Assembly (NCBI GenBank): GCA_045592985.1 | Contig: JAZNVU010000011.1 | Span: forward strand, 1-48,811 | Reading direction: 5' to 3' | From: UMGS172 sp045592985 | GTDB lineage: Bacteria > Bacillota > Clostridia > Oscillospirales > Acutalibacteraceae | DNA length: 48,811 bases | Part shown: positions 13,615 through 22,032 of the stretch, in pieces | How the letters are laid out: the number at the start of each line of letters is the position of its first letter | Position numbering within the stretch: the first letter of the stretch is position 1 | The notes under the pieces: model-generated | Told to the model about the DNA's origin: nothing | The model's input: the letters and a program-made list of their open reading frames with translations, nothing else | Databases searched by the model: none | Position numbers and translations under genes: made by a program

Positions 13615-15042
13615 ATGATGAAAGTATTATACGCAACAAGTGAAGCCTATCCTTTTGCTATGTCGGGTGGTCTTGCGGATGTTGCCGGTGCCTTGCCTAA
13701 GGCTCTGAGAAAGAGACTTGTAGGTTGTAGGGTAGTAATGCCGCTTTATGAAAGTGTCAGCGAAGAACTTCGTGCAAAAATGCAGTTTGTGACAAGTATC
13801 ACAGTGCCCGTTGCATGGCGCCGACAGTATTGCGGTGTTTTTGAGGCAAAATACGACGGTGTTATATTCTACTTGCTTGACAACCAGTATTATTTCAAAC
13901 GTAACGGTCTTTACGGTCACTATGATGATGCTGAGCGATTCGCTTTCTTTGCACGAGCCGTACTTGAAATGATTCCGCATATCAATTTTGTACCCGATAT
14001 TATTCATTGTAACGATTGGCAGACTGCACTGGTTCCGGTTTTCTTGGATACTATTTATCGTAAGAATGATATGTATAAGAACGTTAAAACTATCTATACA
14101 ATTCATAACATTCAGTATCAAGGAAAATACGGTAAGGAGATTATTGAGGATGTTTTGGGTATACCTGACGAGGGTGCACACTTGCTTGAATACGATGGCG
14201 GTGTGAACCTCATGAAGGGTGCTATAGAATGCGCTGATAGGGTTACTACTGTTAGCCCAACTTATTCTGAGGAAATTAAAGACCCATGGTTTGCTCACGG
14301 ACTTGATGGAATTATCAGAGACCGCGCATTTAAACTCAGCGGTATTGTAAACGGTATCGATACCGATGTCTATAATCCCGAGACCGACCCTAATATCTGG
14401 GCAAATTATAGTGTTGACGATGTCACATCAAAGAGCGTTAATAAAGCAGAGTTGCAAAAAGCGGCAGGCTTGCCTCAGAAGGCAGAAGTTCCTGTTATCG
14501 GAATTGTATCCCGCTTAGTTAGCCATAAAGGTCTTGACCTTGTGAAATGCATGTTCGAACAGATGTTAAATCTCGATGTTCAGTTTGTTATTTTGGGAAG
14601 TGGTGAATGGGAGTTTGAAACCTTCTTCTATTCTATGGCTGCGGCACACCCCGATAAAGTGTCTTTAAAACTCGGTTTTGTACCCGATTATGCGCGCAAA
14701 ATTTACGCAGGTGCCGATATATTCCTCATGCCTTCTAAGAGTGAGCCTTGCGGTCTTGCCCAGATGATAGCACTTCGTTACGGCACCATTCCCATAGTGC
14801 GTGAGACCGGCGGTCTTAAAGATACTGTTAAAGACAGTGGTGATAACGAGGGCAACGGATTTACGTTTTCTAACTATAATGCGCACGATATGGCATATGC
14901 CGTCGAACGCGCTGTAAAAGGTTACGAAAACAAGGAAGGCTGGAATATCCTAGTAAAACGCGCCATGGAGTGCGATAATAGTTGGGGTAAATCGGCTAAT
15001 GCTTATATTAAACTTTATAAGGAAGTTTTGGGAAAGGGATAA
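13615..15042 (+). CDS. glgA: Glycogen synthase (GT5)
   Basis: It transfers glucose from ADP-glucose to the growing alpha-1,4-glucan. With the start at ATG 13615 (AAAGGA 7 nt before; ATG 13618 is equally possible) it has 475 aa, close to the 477 of E. coli. The first nucleotide motif, usually KTGGL, reads MSGGLADVAGALPKAL, so the canonical lysine is replaced. The second motif RETGGLKDTV and SKSEPCGLAQ are intact, as are HCNDWQTALVP and GIDTDVYNP. It follows glgD by 16 nt. Confidence 0.96.
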   Translation: MMKVLYATSEAYPFAMSGGLADVAGALPKALRKRLVGCRVVMPLYESVSEELRAKMQFVTSITVPVAWRRQYCGVFEAKYDGVIFYLLDNQYYFKRNGLYGHYDDAERFAFFARAVLEMIPHINFVPDIIHCNDWQTALVPVFLDTIYRKNDMYKNVKTIYTIHNIQYQGKYGKEIIEDVLGIPDEGAHLLEYDGGVNLMKGAIECADRVTTVSPTYSEEIKDPWFAHGLDGIIRDRAFKLSGIVNGIDTDVYNPETDPNIWANYSVDDVTSKSVNKAELQKAAGLPQKAEVPVIGIVSRLVSHKGLDLVKCMFEQMLNLDVQFVILGSGEWEFETFFYSMAAAHPDKVSLKLGFVPDYARKIYAGADIFLMPSKSEPCGLAQMIALRYGTIPIVRETGGLKDTVKDSGDNEGNGFTFSNYNAHDMAYAVERAVKGYENKEGWNILVKRAMECDNSWGKSANAYIKLYKEVLGKG

Positions 15043-15350
15043 TGAAAATGGTTAAACACGTTATACTTTGGCAACTTAAAGATGAGTTGTCCGATGCAGA
15101 AAAAATTACCGTTAAAACCGATGCAAAAAAGTATCTCGAGGCGTTATATGGCAAAATAGATGGTTTGAAGTATATCAAGGTCAATATAAACGGATTTGAT
15201 ACATCCAATGCAGATATGATGCTTGACAGTGGATTCGACAGTTTTGAAGCACTCAAAGCATACGCAGTCCATCCTGAGCATGTTTTTGTGGCAGATACTT
15301 ATGTTCGTCCGTTCACAAAGGCACGTTCTTGTTTGGATTTTGAAGATTAA
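15042..15350 (+). CDS. Dabb-domain (stress-responsive A/B barrel) protein (102 aa)
   Basis: The start shares one base with the glgA stop (TAATG), so it is coupled to the glycogen operon. VKHVILWQLKD at the start and the VHPEHVFVADTYVRPF end are typical of the Dabb fold (PF07876), small ferredoxin-like dimers of varied or unknown role. A function in glycogen metabolism is suggested only by position. The terminator at 15366 closes the operon. Confidence 0.85.
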   Translation: MKMVKHVILWQLKDELSDAEKITVKTDAKKYLEALYGKIDGLKYIKVNINGFDTSNADMMLDSGFDSFEALKAYAVHPEHVFVADTYVRPFTKARSCLDFED

Positions 15351-15365
15351 TTAAAATGAATAAAA

Positions 15366-15411
15366 AAGCAGTCATTCTTTAGGCGTGGTTTCCCAAAGAA
15401 TGGCTGTTTTT
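15366..15411 (+). terminator. Terminator of the glg operon
   Basis: AGCAGTCATTCTTT pairs with AAAGAATGGCTGTT (G-T allowed) around a 14-nt loop and is followed by T-run. A short A-run on the other side could serve the minus-strand unit. Confidence 0.85.
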
Positions 15412-15423
15412 GTTATTGCTTTT

Positions 15424-15552
15424 TTATTGAATTTTTAATGTTTCTCCCGGTTTTATGGAGTATAGTTTTTTATCAATGTCAAACCAAATCTCATATAGTG
15501 AGGGATTATATATGGATTTGCCGTTAGGAAAACGCAAAAACATGTATTGCAT
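15424..15552 (-). CDS. Small uncharacterised protein (42 aa)
   Basis: It starts at ATG 15552-15550 with AAGGAG 8 nt before, and stops at 15424. It begins 11 nt after the FAD-dehydrogenase stop, so it is the second gene of that unit. The sequence starts MQYMFLRFPNGKSIYNPS and ends KLYSIKPGETLKIQ. It has an aromatic-rich middle, no cysteines, no membrane segment and no domain I recognise. A perfect SD, spacing and operon position support a real gene; conservation cannot be judged here. Confidence 0.62.
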   Translation of the reverse strand: MQYMFLRFPNGKSIYNPSLYEIWFDIDKKLYSIKPGETLKIQ

Positions 15553-15563
15553 AAAAAATCTCC

Positions 15564-16934
15564 TTATTTGTTTGCAGTAATACAACGTGCAACGTGAACA
15601 CCGCTTGCCGATGCGTGTGACAGAGAGTGGGTGATACCGCTTCCGTCGCCGATAATATAGAGCCCATCATAGCAGGATTCAAGATTTTCGTTTACGGTAA
15701 CTTCCATGTTGTAGAACTTAACCTCTACACCGTAAAGCAACGTGTCGTCGTTGGCAGTACCGGGTGCAACCTTATCAAGAGCGTATATCATTTCAATAAT
15801 TCCGTCAAGTATACGTTTGGGCAAAACAAGGCTCAAATCACCCGGTGTTGCTTTAAGGGTGGGGGTTATAAACGCTTCGTCAATACGGCTTTGGGTAGAG
15901 CGTCTTCCTCTTATAAGGTCGCCGAAACGCTGAACAATAACACCGCCACCTAACATGTTGCTGAGTCGTGCAATAGATTCGCCGTAACCGTTAGAGTCTT
16001 TAAACGGTTCGGAAAAATGCTTGGCAACAAGCAATGCAAAGTTGGTGTTTTGTGTTTGCTTGGCAGGGTCCTCATAACTGTGACCGTTTACCGTAATTAT
16101 ACCGTTGGTGTTTTCGTTTACAACGGCACCTTTTGGATTCATACAGAAAGTGCGAACTTTGTCACCGTATTTTTCGGTGCAGTAGACAATTTTGCTTTCG
16201 TAAAGTTCGTCGGTAAGATGTGAAAAAACCTCAGCAGGCAGTTCAACTCTAACACCAATATCAACTCTTGTGGATTCGGTCGGAATGTCAAGTTCTTTGC
16301 ACACTTTTTCCATCCATTTACTACCGCTTCGACCAACCGAAATGACACATTTTTTAGCATGGTATTCCTTGTCTTGGCAGTTGATAACAAAACCGTCATC
16401 AACCCTTGAAACCGAAGAAACAGGAGTGTTAAAATAGAAATCAACCTTGTCTTTGAGATAAGAGTAAAGATTTTCAAGAACAATATAGTTAATATCGGTG
16501 CCTAAGTGACGCACTGAAGCATCAAGCAAGTGAAGGTCGTGAGTTATACATTCTTTTTTAAGTTTTGTGCCGGCTGTGGAATAAAGTTTTGTACCGTTAC
16601 CACCGTATTTCATGTTGATATCGTCAACATATCGCATAAGTTCCAAGGCTTTGTCTTTGCCAATATAACGATATAGCGTTCCGCCAAAATCATTTGTGAT
16701 GTTATACTTTCCGTCAGAAAAAGCACCTGCACCGCCAAAGCCACTCATTATTGAACAACTTTTGCAACCGATACAACTTTTGATTTTATCACCGTCAATA
16801 GGGCAGTGACGACGGCTTAGTTCATTACCTGCTTCAAAAACTGCAACCTTGAGATTGTTGCTTTTTTCAATAAGTTCATAAGCGGTATAAATACCGCCGG
16901 GGCCTGCACCTATTATGATAACATCGTAATTCAT
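15564..16934 (-). CDS. FAD-dependent dehydrogenase (COG2509-like)
   Basis: 456 aa. The N-terminal Rossmann motif IIIGAGPGGIYTAYEL binds FAD. A cysteine cluster CPIDGDKIKSCIGCKSC follows at about 57-73, and then GFGGAGAFSDGKYN, the mark of the uncharacterised COG2509 dehydrogenase family. GDGSGITHSLSHASASG near the C-terminus is the second FAD contact. The substrate is unknown. The start is ATG 16934 behind AGGTG rather than an in-frame ATG 13 codons upstream. The cysteines could hold an iron-sulfur centre or act in redox; that is inference. Confidence 0.88.
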   Translation of the reverse strand: MNYDVIIIGAGPGGIYTAYELIEKSNNLKVAVFEAGNELSRRHCPIDGDKIKSCIGCKSCSIMSGFGGAGAFSDGKYNITNDFGGTLYRYIGKDKALELMRYVDDINMKYGGNGTKLYSTAGTKLKKECITHDLHLLDASVRHLGTDINYIVLENLYSYLKDKVDFYFNTPVSSVSRVDDGFVINCQDKEYHAKKCVISVGRSGSKWMEKVCKELDIPTESTRVDIGVRVELPAEVFSHLTDELYESKIVYCTEKYGDKVRTFCMNPKGAVVNENTNGIITVNGHSYEDPAKQTQNTNFALLVAKHFSEPFKDSNGYGESIARLSNMLGGGVIVQRFGDLIRGRRSTQSRIDEAFITPTLKATPGDLSLVLPKRILDGIIEMIYALDKVAPGTANDDTLLYGVEVKFYNMEVTVNENLESCYDGLYIIGDGSGITHSLSHASASGVHVARCITANK

Positions 16935-16956
16935 AAAAACACCTGCTTTTGTTTTG

Positions 16957-16969
16957 TGCGCAAAGCGCA
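16957..16969 (-). other. TGCGC-TTT-GCGCA leader hairpin of the FAD-dehydrogenase gene
   Basis: A short perfect GC-rich hairpin in the 5' leader, between the promoter at 16989 and the SD. Confidence 0.45.
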
Positions 16970-16988
16970 ACATTATTCTACTTTGTAT

Positions 16989-17017
16989 ATTTTATCATAA
17001 TGTAACATTAATTTCAA
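16989..17017 (-). promoter_or_regulatory. Promoter of the FAD-dehydrogenase unit
   Basis: On the minus strand: TTGAAA (17017-17012), 17 nt, TAAAAT (16994-16989). The -35 comes directly after the T-run of the folT terminator. Confidence 0.76.
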
Positions 17018-17022
17018 CTAAA

Positions 17023-17052
17023 AAAGCCAAGACAAATTTTAGTCTTGGCTTT
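17023..17052 (-). terminator. Terminator of the folT-like gene
   Basis: AAAGCCAAGAC and GTCTTGGCTTT with an 8-nt loop, T-run on the minus-strand side. Confidence 0.9.
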
Positions 17053-17055
17053 AAA

Positions 17056-17589
17056 TTATTTTATCATATTGCGCAACTTGCCGCCAATGTCTAATACCTT
17101 AATAAAAAGTATCAGAATAGGAATTTCAATAGCGATTAAAATAACCGTTTGCAAAATTCTGAAATAAACAGTGGGGAATAGAGGCAACGAATACCAAATG
17201 CAAAGTACAGCGGTTGTTAATATCATGCTGCCGATGATTTGAGTTATCAAAACACTTGTTACGATTTTTGCAATACTTTTATTATCCTTTAAAAACCAAC
17301 CAAAGCATGCGCCTGTAAGGATTGATATTAATGAAATTAGCGGTGAAAACCCACCGAAAAACAAACTTTGTATTACGTCAGACAAAAATGCTACCAAAGC
17401 CGATGCTTTCCAACCGTATAAATTACCAACAATGGCAATAACCAAAAAGGCAGGTGACATCTTCATAAAATCGCCTATTCTTATGGTGAGTCCCATAGGA
17501 AAGGTAAAAGAACATACGGCTGCAAGCGCCGTCATGACACCGAGCACCGCCAAACGCTTTAGTTTAATCTTATTATTCGAATTTTGCAT
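17056..17589 (-). CDS. folT: ECF transporter S component, folate (FolT-like, 177 aa)
   Basis: The membrane-embedded substrate subunit of an ECF transporter: about six helices, a basic start and the family block FPMGLTIRIGDFMKMSPAFLV. Folate specificity is inferred mainly from the THF riboswitch directly upstream, which in Clostridia is found before folT and folate-synthesis genes. The start is ATG 17589 behind AAGGAG; an upstream in-frame ATG (17613) lies in the riboswitch expression platform and has no SD. The energising EcfAAT module must be supplied from elsewhere. It is probably also reached by transcription from lysC, since I see no terminator in between. Confidence 0.85.
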   Translation of the reverse strand: MQNSNNKIKLKRLAVLGVMTALAAVCSFTFPMGLTIRIGDFMKMSPAFLVIAIVGNLYGWKASALVAFLSDVIQSLFFGGFSPLISLISILTGACFGWFLKDNKSIAKIVTSVLITQIIGSMILTTAVLCIWYSLPLFPTVYFRILQTVILIAIEIPILILFIKVLDIGGKLRNMIK

Positions 17590-17596
17590 ACAAAAA

Positions 17597-17634
17597 CACT
17601 CCTTATCTTTCATCTTACTGAATAATAAGGAGCG
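17597..17634 (-). promoter_or_regulatory. SD-sequestering hairpin (expression platform)
   Basis: On the minus strand CGCTCCTTAT (17634-17625) pairs with ATAAGGAGTG (17606-17597), which contains the folT SD; 10 bp with one G-T. This implies control of translation initiation rather than transcription termination. Confidence 0.8.
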
Positions 17635-17654
17635 CTCTGAATTTACTTCTTATT

Positions 17655-17760
17655 ATAACAGCGGGATGCGAAACCGTAACCGCAAGCCATAAAGCCTTTC
17701 GTCCCTTGGGCAACTCCCCGTCCCAAGAGCACTTAACGCATCGGTTTCTACTCTGTGATA
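17655..17760 (-). promoter_or_regulatory. THF riboswitch
   Basis: Read on the minus strand it contains in order the conserved blocks AGAGTAG, GCGTTAAGTG, GGGACGGGGAGTTGCC, GGACGAAAG, GCGGT and CGCATCCCGC, closed by P1 pairing TAT-ACAG with CTGT-ATA. This matches the tetrahydrofolate riboswitch (RF01831). It lies between lysC and the folT-like gene, 15 nt after the lysC stop, and should shut down the transporter when reduced folate is plentiful. Confidence 0.95.
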
Positions 17761-17774
17761 ATTTCTCTGTTTTA

Positions 17775-18245
17775 TCAGTTTATAAATGCGTCGTGTACTA
17801 CCTGAACAGCCTTCTGGCAGTCGTCAATATTGATAAGAACAGAAATTTTGATTTCGCTGGTTGATATCATGTGAATGTTAATGCCGGCATCCGACAATGC
17901 TTCAAACATCTTGGAAGCAACACCCGGATGGGTTTCCATACCGGCACCGACAATTGAAACCTTACCCATCTTATCGTTGATGAGTACATCCTGAATGTCG
18001 AGTTTTTCACGAAGTGATTCAATAGCGGCAACAACATCAGCCTTTTGGTTCATAGGTGCGGTGAAGGTGATATCCTTAGTGCCGTCACGACCTACCGACT
18101 GCAATATAATATCAACATTTACATTCTTCATGCTGAGCTGATTGAAAACTTTGAAAGCAACACCGGGGGTGTCCTTAAGACCTACAATTGAAATTACGAG
18201 AGTGTCCTTATCGCAAGCAACACCTTTAACGAGCATTTTTTCCAT
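17775..18245 (-). CDS. lysC: Aspartokinase beta subunit from internal start (156 aa)
   Basis: Within lysC, codon 247 is an ATG placed exactly 8 nt after a perfect AAGGAGG (18260-18254). The product (MEKMLVKGVACD...) would be just the tandem ACT domains. In B. subtilis lysC an in-frame internal start makes such a beta subunit, which assembles as alpha2beta2. The SD is too good to be chance in coding sequence, but synthesis is not shown by sequence alone. Confidence 0.75.
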   Translation of the reverse strand: MEKMLVKGVACDKDTLVISIVGLKDTPGVAFKVFNQLSMKNVNVDIILQSVGRDGTKDITFTAPMNQKADVVAAIESLREKLDIQDVLINDKMGKVSIVGAGMETHPGVASKMFEALSDAGINIHMISTSEIKISVLINIDDCQKAVQVVHDAFIN

Positions 18246-18983
18246 TTTAACTACCTCCTTAACGATTGTACCGGGTTTATTTTCAAGGCTTGAAAGAACT
18301 TCAAGTTCCACGCCATATTTTTTTGCCATTTCAACTGAACGGTTATTAAGAACCTGAGCACCTAAAGTGGCAAGTTCAAGCATTTCATCATAGGTTATCT
18401 CGTCCATCTTCTTGGTGCCGGTAACCTTTCTCGGGTCGGCAGTGTAAACACCGTCAACGTCGGTATAAATCTGGCAAAGGTCAGCATGCATTGATGCTGC
18501 AATTGCAACAGCACTTGTATCCGAACCGCCACGGCCCAATGTCGTGATGTCGTCATGTTTATTAAGACCTTGGAAACCTGCTACGATAACGATGTTTTTC
18601 TTATCGAGCTCATTCTTAATACGTTCGCCGTCAACTTTTTTGATACGTGCAAGCATGTGCTTGGAATCGGTCTGAAAACCTGCCTGCCAACCAAGAAGCG
18701 AAATAGAAGGGCAACCCAACTTCTGAATCGCCATGGCAAGGAGCGAAATCGAAATCTGTTCGCCTGACGAAAGCAGCATATCCATTTCTCTTTTAGGTGG
18801 ATTTACGGGATAAATCTCATTAGCCTTTTCAATAAGGTCATCAGTAGTATCTCCCTGTGCCGAAACAACAACTACAACGTCGTTGCCCTTTTTGTAGTCA
18901 TCGGTGATTATTTTTGCAACGTTGAACAATTTTTCAGCGTTGGCAACCGATGATCCTCCGAATTTTTTTACTATTAAAGCCAT
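17775..18983 (-). CDS. lysC: Aspartate kinase
   Basis: It phosphorylates aspartate, the entry to lysine, threonine, methionine and diaminopimelate synthesis. The kinase domain has KFGGSS (7-12), LLSSGEQIS, TTLGRGGSDTSA and TDVDGVYTADPR. Two ACT domains follow from about residue 260 and bind the feedback effector. The 402-aa monofunctional form resembles B. subtilis aspartokinase II. An internal start at 18245 should yield the beta subunit. It is third in the ACT-hom-lysC unit. Confidence 0.96.
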   Translation of the reverse strand: MALIVKKFGGSSVANAEKLFNVAKIITDDYKKGNDVVVVVSAQGDTTDDLIEKANEIYPVNPPKREMDMLLSSGEQISISLLAMAIQKLGCPSISLLGWQAGFQTDSKHMLARIKKVDGERIKNELDKKNIVIVAGFQGLNKHDDITTLGRGGSDTSAVAIAASMHADLCQIYTDVDGVYTADPRKVTGTKKMDEITYDEMLELATLGAQVLNNRSVEMAKKYGVELEVLSSLENKPGTIVKEVVKMEKMLVKGVACDKDTLVISIVGLKDTPGVAFKVFNQLSMKNVNVDIILQSVGRDGTKDITFTAPMNQKADVVAAIESLREKLDIQDVLINDKMGKVSIVGAGMETHPGVASKMFEALSDAGINIHMISTSEIKISVLINIDDCQKAVQVVHDAFIN

Positions 18984-19021
18984 TTCTTTTGCCTCCCAAC
19001 TTGAAAATAAGCTTTTATCAG

Positions 19022-20260
19022 TTAATCAAGCAGACGTATGGTGGAAATAATATTTGCCTCCGTGAGCTTAGATAACATACTTTTGAGTTCTTTCTCGGTA
19101 GCGAAAGGTGTAATGAATGCCAATTCGTTTTCGGCTTCACCTTGTCTGCCAAGCAATTTTATTTCACCGAAAAGTTTTTCGGCTTCTGATTTAAGACTTA
19201 AGCGATCAGATTTTGCGGTGCAATGCACGTACATTCTTACAGTGTCATTCTCGTAATCGGCTATGTAAGTACTGTCGGCATCATCCCACGAAAGATATTT
19301 ACGGGCATGCAGATGTTTTACACAGTCGATAATATCAGCCACAACGGCACTTGCGGTAGGTAACTTTCCTGCACCTCTGCCATAAAACATAACGTCACCA
19401 ACGGCGTCACCCTTTACCATAATAGCGTTGAAAACGTCGTCAACATGAGAAAGTTGATTTGTTTTGCTGACAAAAGCAGGGTAGACGGTTGCAATGCACT
19501 TGCCTTCCTCGTCCAGTTTTGCTCTGCCGATGAGTTTAATCACGCAATCGGCAAAATCGGCATAAGCGGTATCTGCAGAAGTGATTTTGGTTATACCTTC
19601 GGTGTGAACGCTTTCGGGATAAACGTGTTTGCCGAATGAAAGCGCTGCCAGAATACATATCTTTCGGCATGCGTCATGTCCCTCAACATCAGCAGTCGGG
19701 TCTTTTTCGGCATAACCCAAACGCTGGGCTTCAACCAAAGCCTCGTCGAAGGAAACACCTTCTCTAAGCATTTTGGTCATAATAAAGTTGGTTGTTCCGT
19801 TAAGAATACCTGCAACTTCGGTAATGTTGTTGGCTGCAAGACATTGAGCAATGGGACGGAGAACAGGTATACCGCCGCCGACACTTGCCTCAAACAGGTA
19901 GTTAACGTTATTATCTTCGGCTATCTGAAGAAGCTCGGCGCCTTTTTGTGCCACTAACTCTTTGTTAGAGGTTACAACGCTTTTGCCTTTTAAGAGGCAT
20001 GATTTTGTAAATTCGTATGCTGGGTGAACTCCACCCATAACCTCTGCTACAACCCTCACATCAGGGTCGTTTAAAATAACGTTAAAATCTTTTGTAAATT
20101 TATCGCTATAAGGCAGATTTGGAAAATCACGAAGGTCAAGAATGTATTTAATGTTTATTTTGGTCTTGACTCTTTCGGAAATAACGTCAGCATTATCAAA
20201 CAGAACCTCGGCAACACCGGAACCGACGACACCGTGACCCATAATTGCTATATCTACCAT
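19022..20260 (-). CDS. hom: Homoserine dehydrogenase
   Basis: It reduces aspartate semialdehyde to homoserine, leading to threonine and methionine. The NAD(P) motif IMGHGVVGSGVAEVL starts at residue 6, and the catalytic segment GILNGTTNFIMTKM and GYAEKDPTADVEGHDACRK are intact. A C-terminal ACT domain (about 340-412) fits the usual 410-430 aa monofunctional form. It starts 18 nt after the ACT-protein gene and ends 38 nt before lysC. Confidence 0.96.
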   Translation of the reverse strand: MVDIAIMGHGVVGSGVAEVLFDNADVISERVKTKINIKYILDLRDFPNLPYSDKFTKDFNVILNDPDVRVVAEVMGGVHPAYEFTKSCLLKGKSVVTSNKELVAQKGAELLQIAEDNNVNYLFEASVGGGIPVLRPIAQCLAANNITEVAGILNGTTNFIMTKMLREGVSFDEALVEAQRLGYAEKDPTADVEGHDACRKICILAALSFGKHVYPESVHTEGITKITSADTAYADFADCVIKLIGRAKLDEEGKCIATVYPAFVSKTNQLSHVDDVFNAIMVKGDAVGDVMFYGRGAGKLPTASAVVADIIDCVKHLHARKYLSWDDADSTYIADYENDTVRMYVHCTAKSDRLSLKSEAEKLFGEIKLLGRQGEAENELAFITPFATEKELKSMLSKLTEANIISTIRLLD

Positions 20261-20278
20261 TTTACCACTTCCTATTCT

Positions 20279-20713
20279 TTATTCACCGAGTATCTGTTTT
20301 ACCGATACTACGCCGTCCAATTTATTCAGTGATTCTATTGTTCTGGATACATCAAAATCATTGTCAGGAATTCGGATAGATACTGACACCGAGGCTGTAC
20401 CCGAAACAGGCAGACCTTGGTTAACGGTCAGTATATTACCGCCGCAACTGTAAAGCGTTTGCAAAAAAGCCGAGAGAACGCCGGCATGGTCGCGTAATAT
20501 TGCCTGCAAAGATACTATTTTGCCTAAAGGGTGCGTATACTCAAATACCGAATCCTTATACTTATAATATGCACTTCTTGAAATTCCGCAAATTTTCAAA
20601 GCCTCACTTGCGGTTTTGACCTGACCTGAAGCCAAAAGCCTTTTGGCTTCGATTACTTTTGAGTAAACTTCAGGCAAAACATCGGCACTTACAAGCAACA
20701 TTCCTTTGCTCAA
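20279..20713 (-). CDS. ACT-domain regulator, PheB/UPF0735-like (144 aa)
   Basis: The start was set at TTG 20713 behind AGGTGG, giving 144 aa, near the 147 of B. subtilis PheB; the longer frame has no SD. The N-terminal half contains a helix-turn-helix-like segment (ASEALKICGISRSAYYKYKDSVF), and the C-terminal half is an ACT domain (ILRDHAGVLSAFLQTLYSCGGNILTVNQ). It is first in the operon with hom and lysC, so an amino-acid-sensing role in the aspartate pathway is likely. The ligand is unknown. Confidence 0.85.
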   Translation of the reverse strand: MSKGMLLVSADVLPEVYSKVIEAKRLLASGQVKTASEALKICGISRSAYYKYKDSVFEYTHPLGKIVSLQAILRDHAGVLSAFLQTLYSCGGNILTVNQGLPVSGTASVSVSIRIPDNDFDVSRTIESLNKLDGVVSVKQILGE

Positions 20714-20753
20714 TGTATCCACCTCACAAAAACAATGTATTTGAACAAGAAAC

Positions 20754-20782
20754 ACTATAACACATTGTTTTAAGAAATGCAA
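20754..20782 (-). promoter_or_regulatory. Promoter of the ACT-hom-lysC unit
   Basis: On the minus strand: TTGCAT (20782-20777), 17 nt, TATAGT (20759-20754). Confidence 0.72.
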
Positions 20783-20870
20783 GAAGAAATTTTAATATTT
20801 ATTTTGCATTTGCCAATAACATTTTTGTATGGATGAACAAATAGTATTGATGAAAGGATAGTGTACGGCT

Positions 20871-21938
20871 GTGGATACAGCAACTCAAAAAGATTTTCTT
20901 ATAAAATCAGCGTTTTATATAACCGTAACAGCGTTTATATATATATTCCTCAAATTGTTATCAGGCCCTTTGTTGCCTTTTGCATTATCTGCATTGATAA
21001 CCGTTTTGTTGCAACGTCTTGCTAACAGGGTTTCGGCGAAATTTAAAATAAAGAAAAAAGCGGTTTCGGTTGCCGCGGTTTTAGCAGTTTACGTGTTGGC
21101 AGGTTGTCTTGTCACTTGGGTTGGATACGCACTCTACCGACAGCTTAACCGTCTTATAAACGAACTTCCGAATTTCATTGAGGATATTTCTTCTACTGTT
21201 AGGTTACTATCAGAAAAAATAAGCGGAATAGTAGGTCAACTGCCTGACAGTACAGAGTCTTTTTTCGGTAAATTGCCGTCAGCTACAGTTGATTCTGTTA
21301 CAAATGAACTTGCAGGATTTGTGACTACATTGGCGGGTGATGTTGCATCAGCGGTTCCTATTGTTATTCTGTCGGTTGCGGTAATGATAGTTTCGAGTGC
21401 GTATTTTGCCAAGGACTATGACGAAATATGTCGTTATCTGGCGGAAAAACTTCCAACTAAGGTAACAAATAGCCTTGTTTTTGCCAAAAACAATCTTCTC
21501 AGCAATATAGCGCAGATGTTAAAAGGATATGCTGTTATAATGTTACTCACATTTCTTGAACTATTTATAGGATTGAGTCTTTTAGGCAGTGATTATGCTT
21601 TAGTTATTGCTGCGGTAACATCGTTTGTAGATATTCTTCCTGTCTTCGGTTCGGGAACAGTTCTTATACCTTGGGCGGTTTTCGCGGCTTTGTTTGGTAA
21701 CACGCGAAAAGCTATAGGTATTGTTGTACTTTACGTTGCTATTACTGCTGTCAGAAATTTCGCAGAGCCCAAGGTTATTGGTAAACGTCTGGGACTTCAT
21801 CCGCTTGTCATGTTAGCGTCGGTGTTTTTGGGTCTTAAAATTTTCGGCGCCGCCGGTATTGTTGTGTTACCTCTTGCAGTTATAGTAATAAAAGACCTTT
21901 TTTTAAATGACAGTAATGTTGTAAAACTTAAACCTTAA
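20871..21938 (+). CDS. AI-2E-family membrane protein, YtvI-like (355 aa)
   Basis: Two N-terminal helices, a third, a long amphipathic extracytoplasmic stretch (about 85-160) and a C-terminal helix bundle match the PerM/AI-2E family. The end FAEPKVIGKRLGLHPLVML and GAAGIVVLPLAVIVIKD are the family signature. Its size and clostridial setting fit the sporulation branch YtvI. The GTG start has AAAGGA 12 nt before, slightly far. The family includes transporters of unknown or varied substrates, so only membrane transport or a sporulation role is suggested. Confidence 0.8.
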   Translation: MDTATQKDFLIKSAFYITVTAFIYIFLKLLSGPLLPFALSALITVLLQRLANRVSAKFKIKKKAVSVAAVLAVYVLAGCLVTWVGYALYRQLNRLINELPNFIEDISSTVRLLSEKISGIVGQLPDSTESFFGKLPSATVDSVTNELAGFVTTLAGDVASAVPIVILSVAVMIVSSAYFAKDYDEICRYLAEKLPTKVTNSLVFAKNNLLSNIAQMLKGYAVIMLLTFLELFIGLSLLGSDYALVIAAVTSFVDILPVFGSGTVLIPWAVFAALFGNTRKAIGIVVLYVAITAVRNFAEPKVIGKRLGLHPLVMLASVFLGLKIFGAAGIVVLPLAVIVIKDLFLNDSNVVKLKP

Positions 21939-21944
21939 AATACT

Positions 21945-21973
21945 TTGTCCTTCCTTATACTCCTGCATAAAAT
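21945..21973 (+). promoter_or_regulatory. Likely promoter of the DUF3343/desulfurase pair
   Basis: TTGTCC, 17 nt, TAAAAT. A GGGG/CCCC hairpin lies downstream in the leader (about 21978-21994). Confidence 0.55.
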
Positions 21974-22032
21974 GTAGAAGGGGATATATAGCCCCGAGAT
22001 TTTAAGATGTAAAATGTTCGAGGAGGGAAAGA

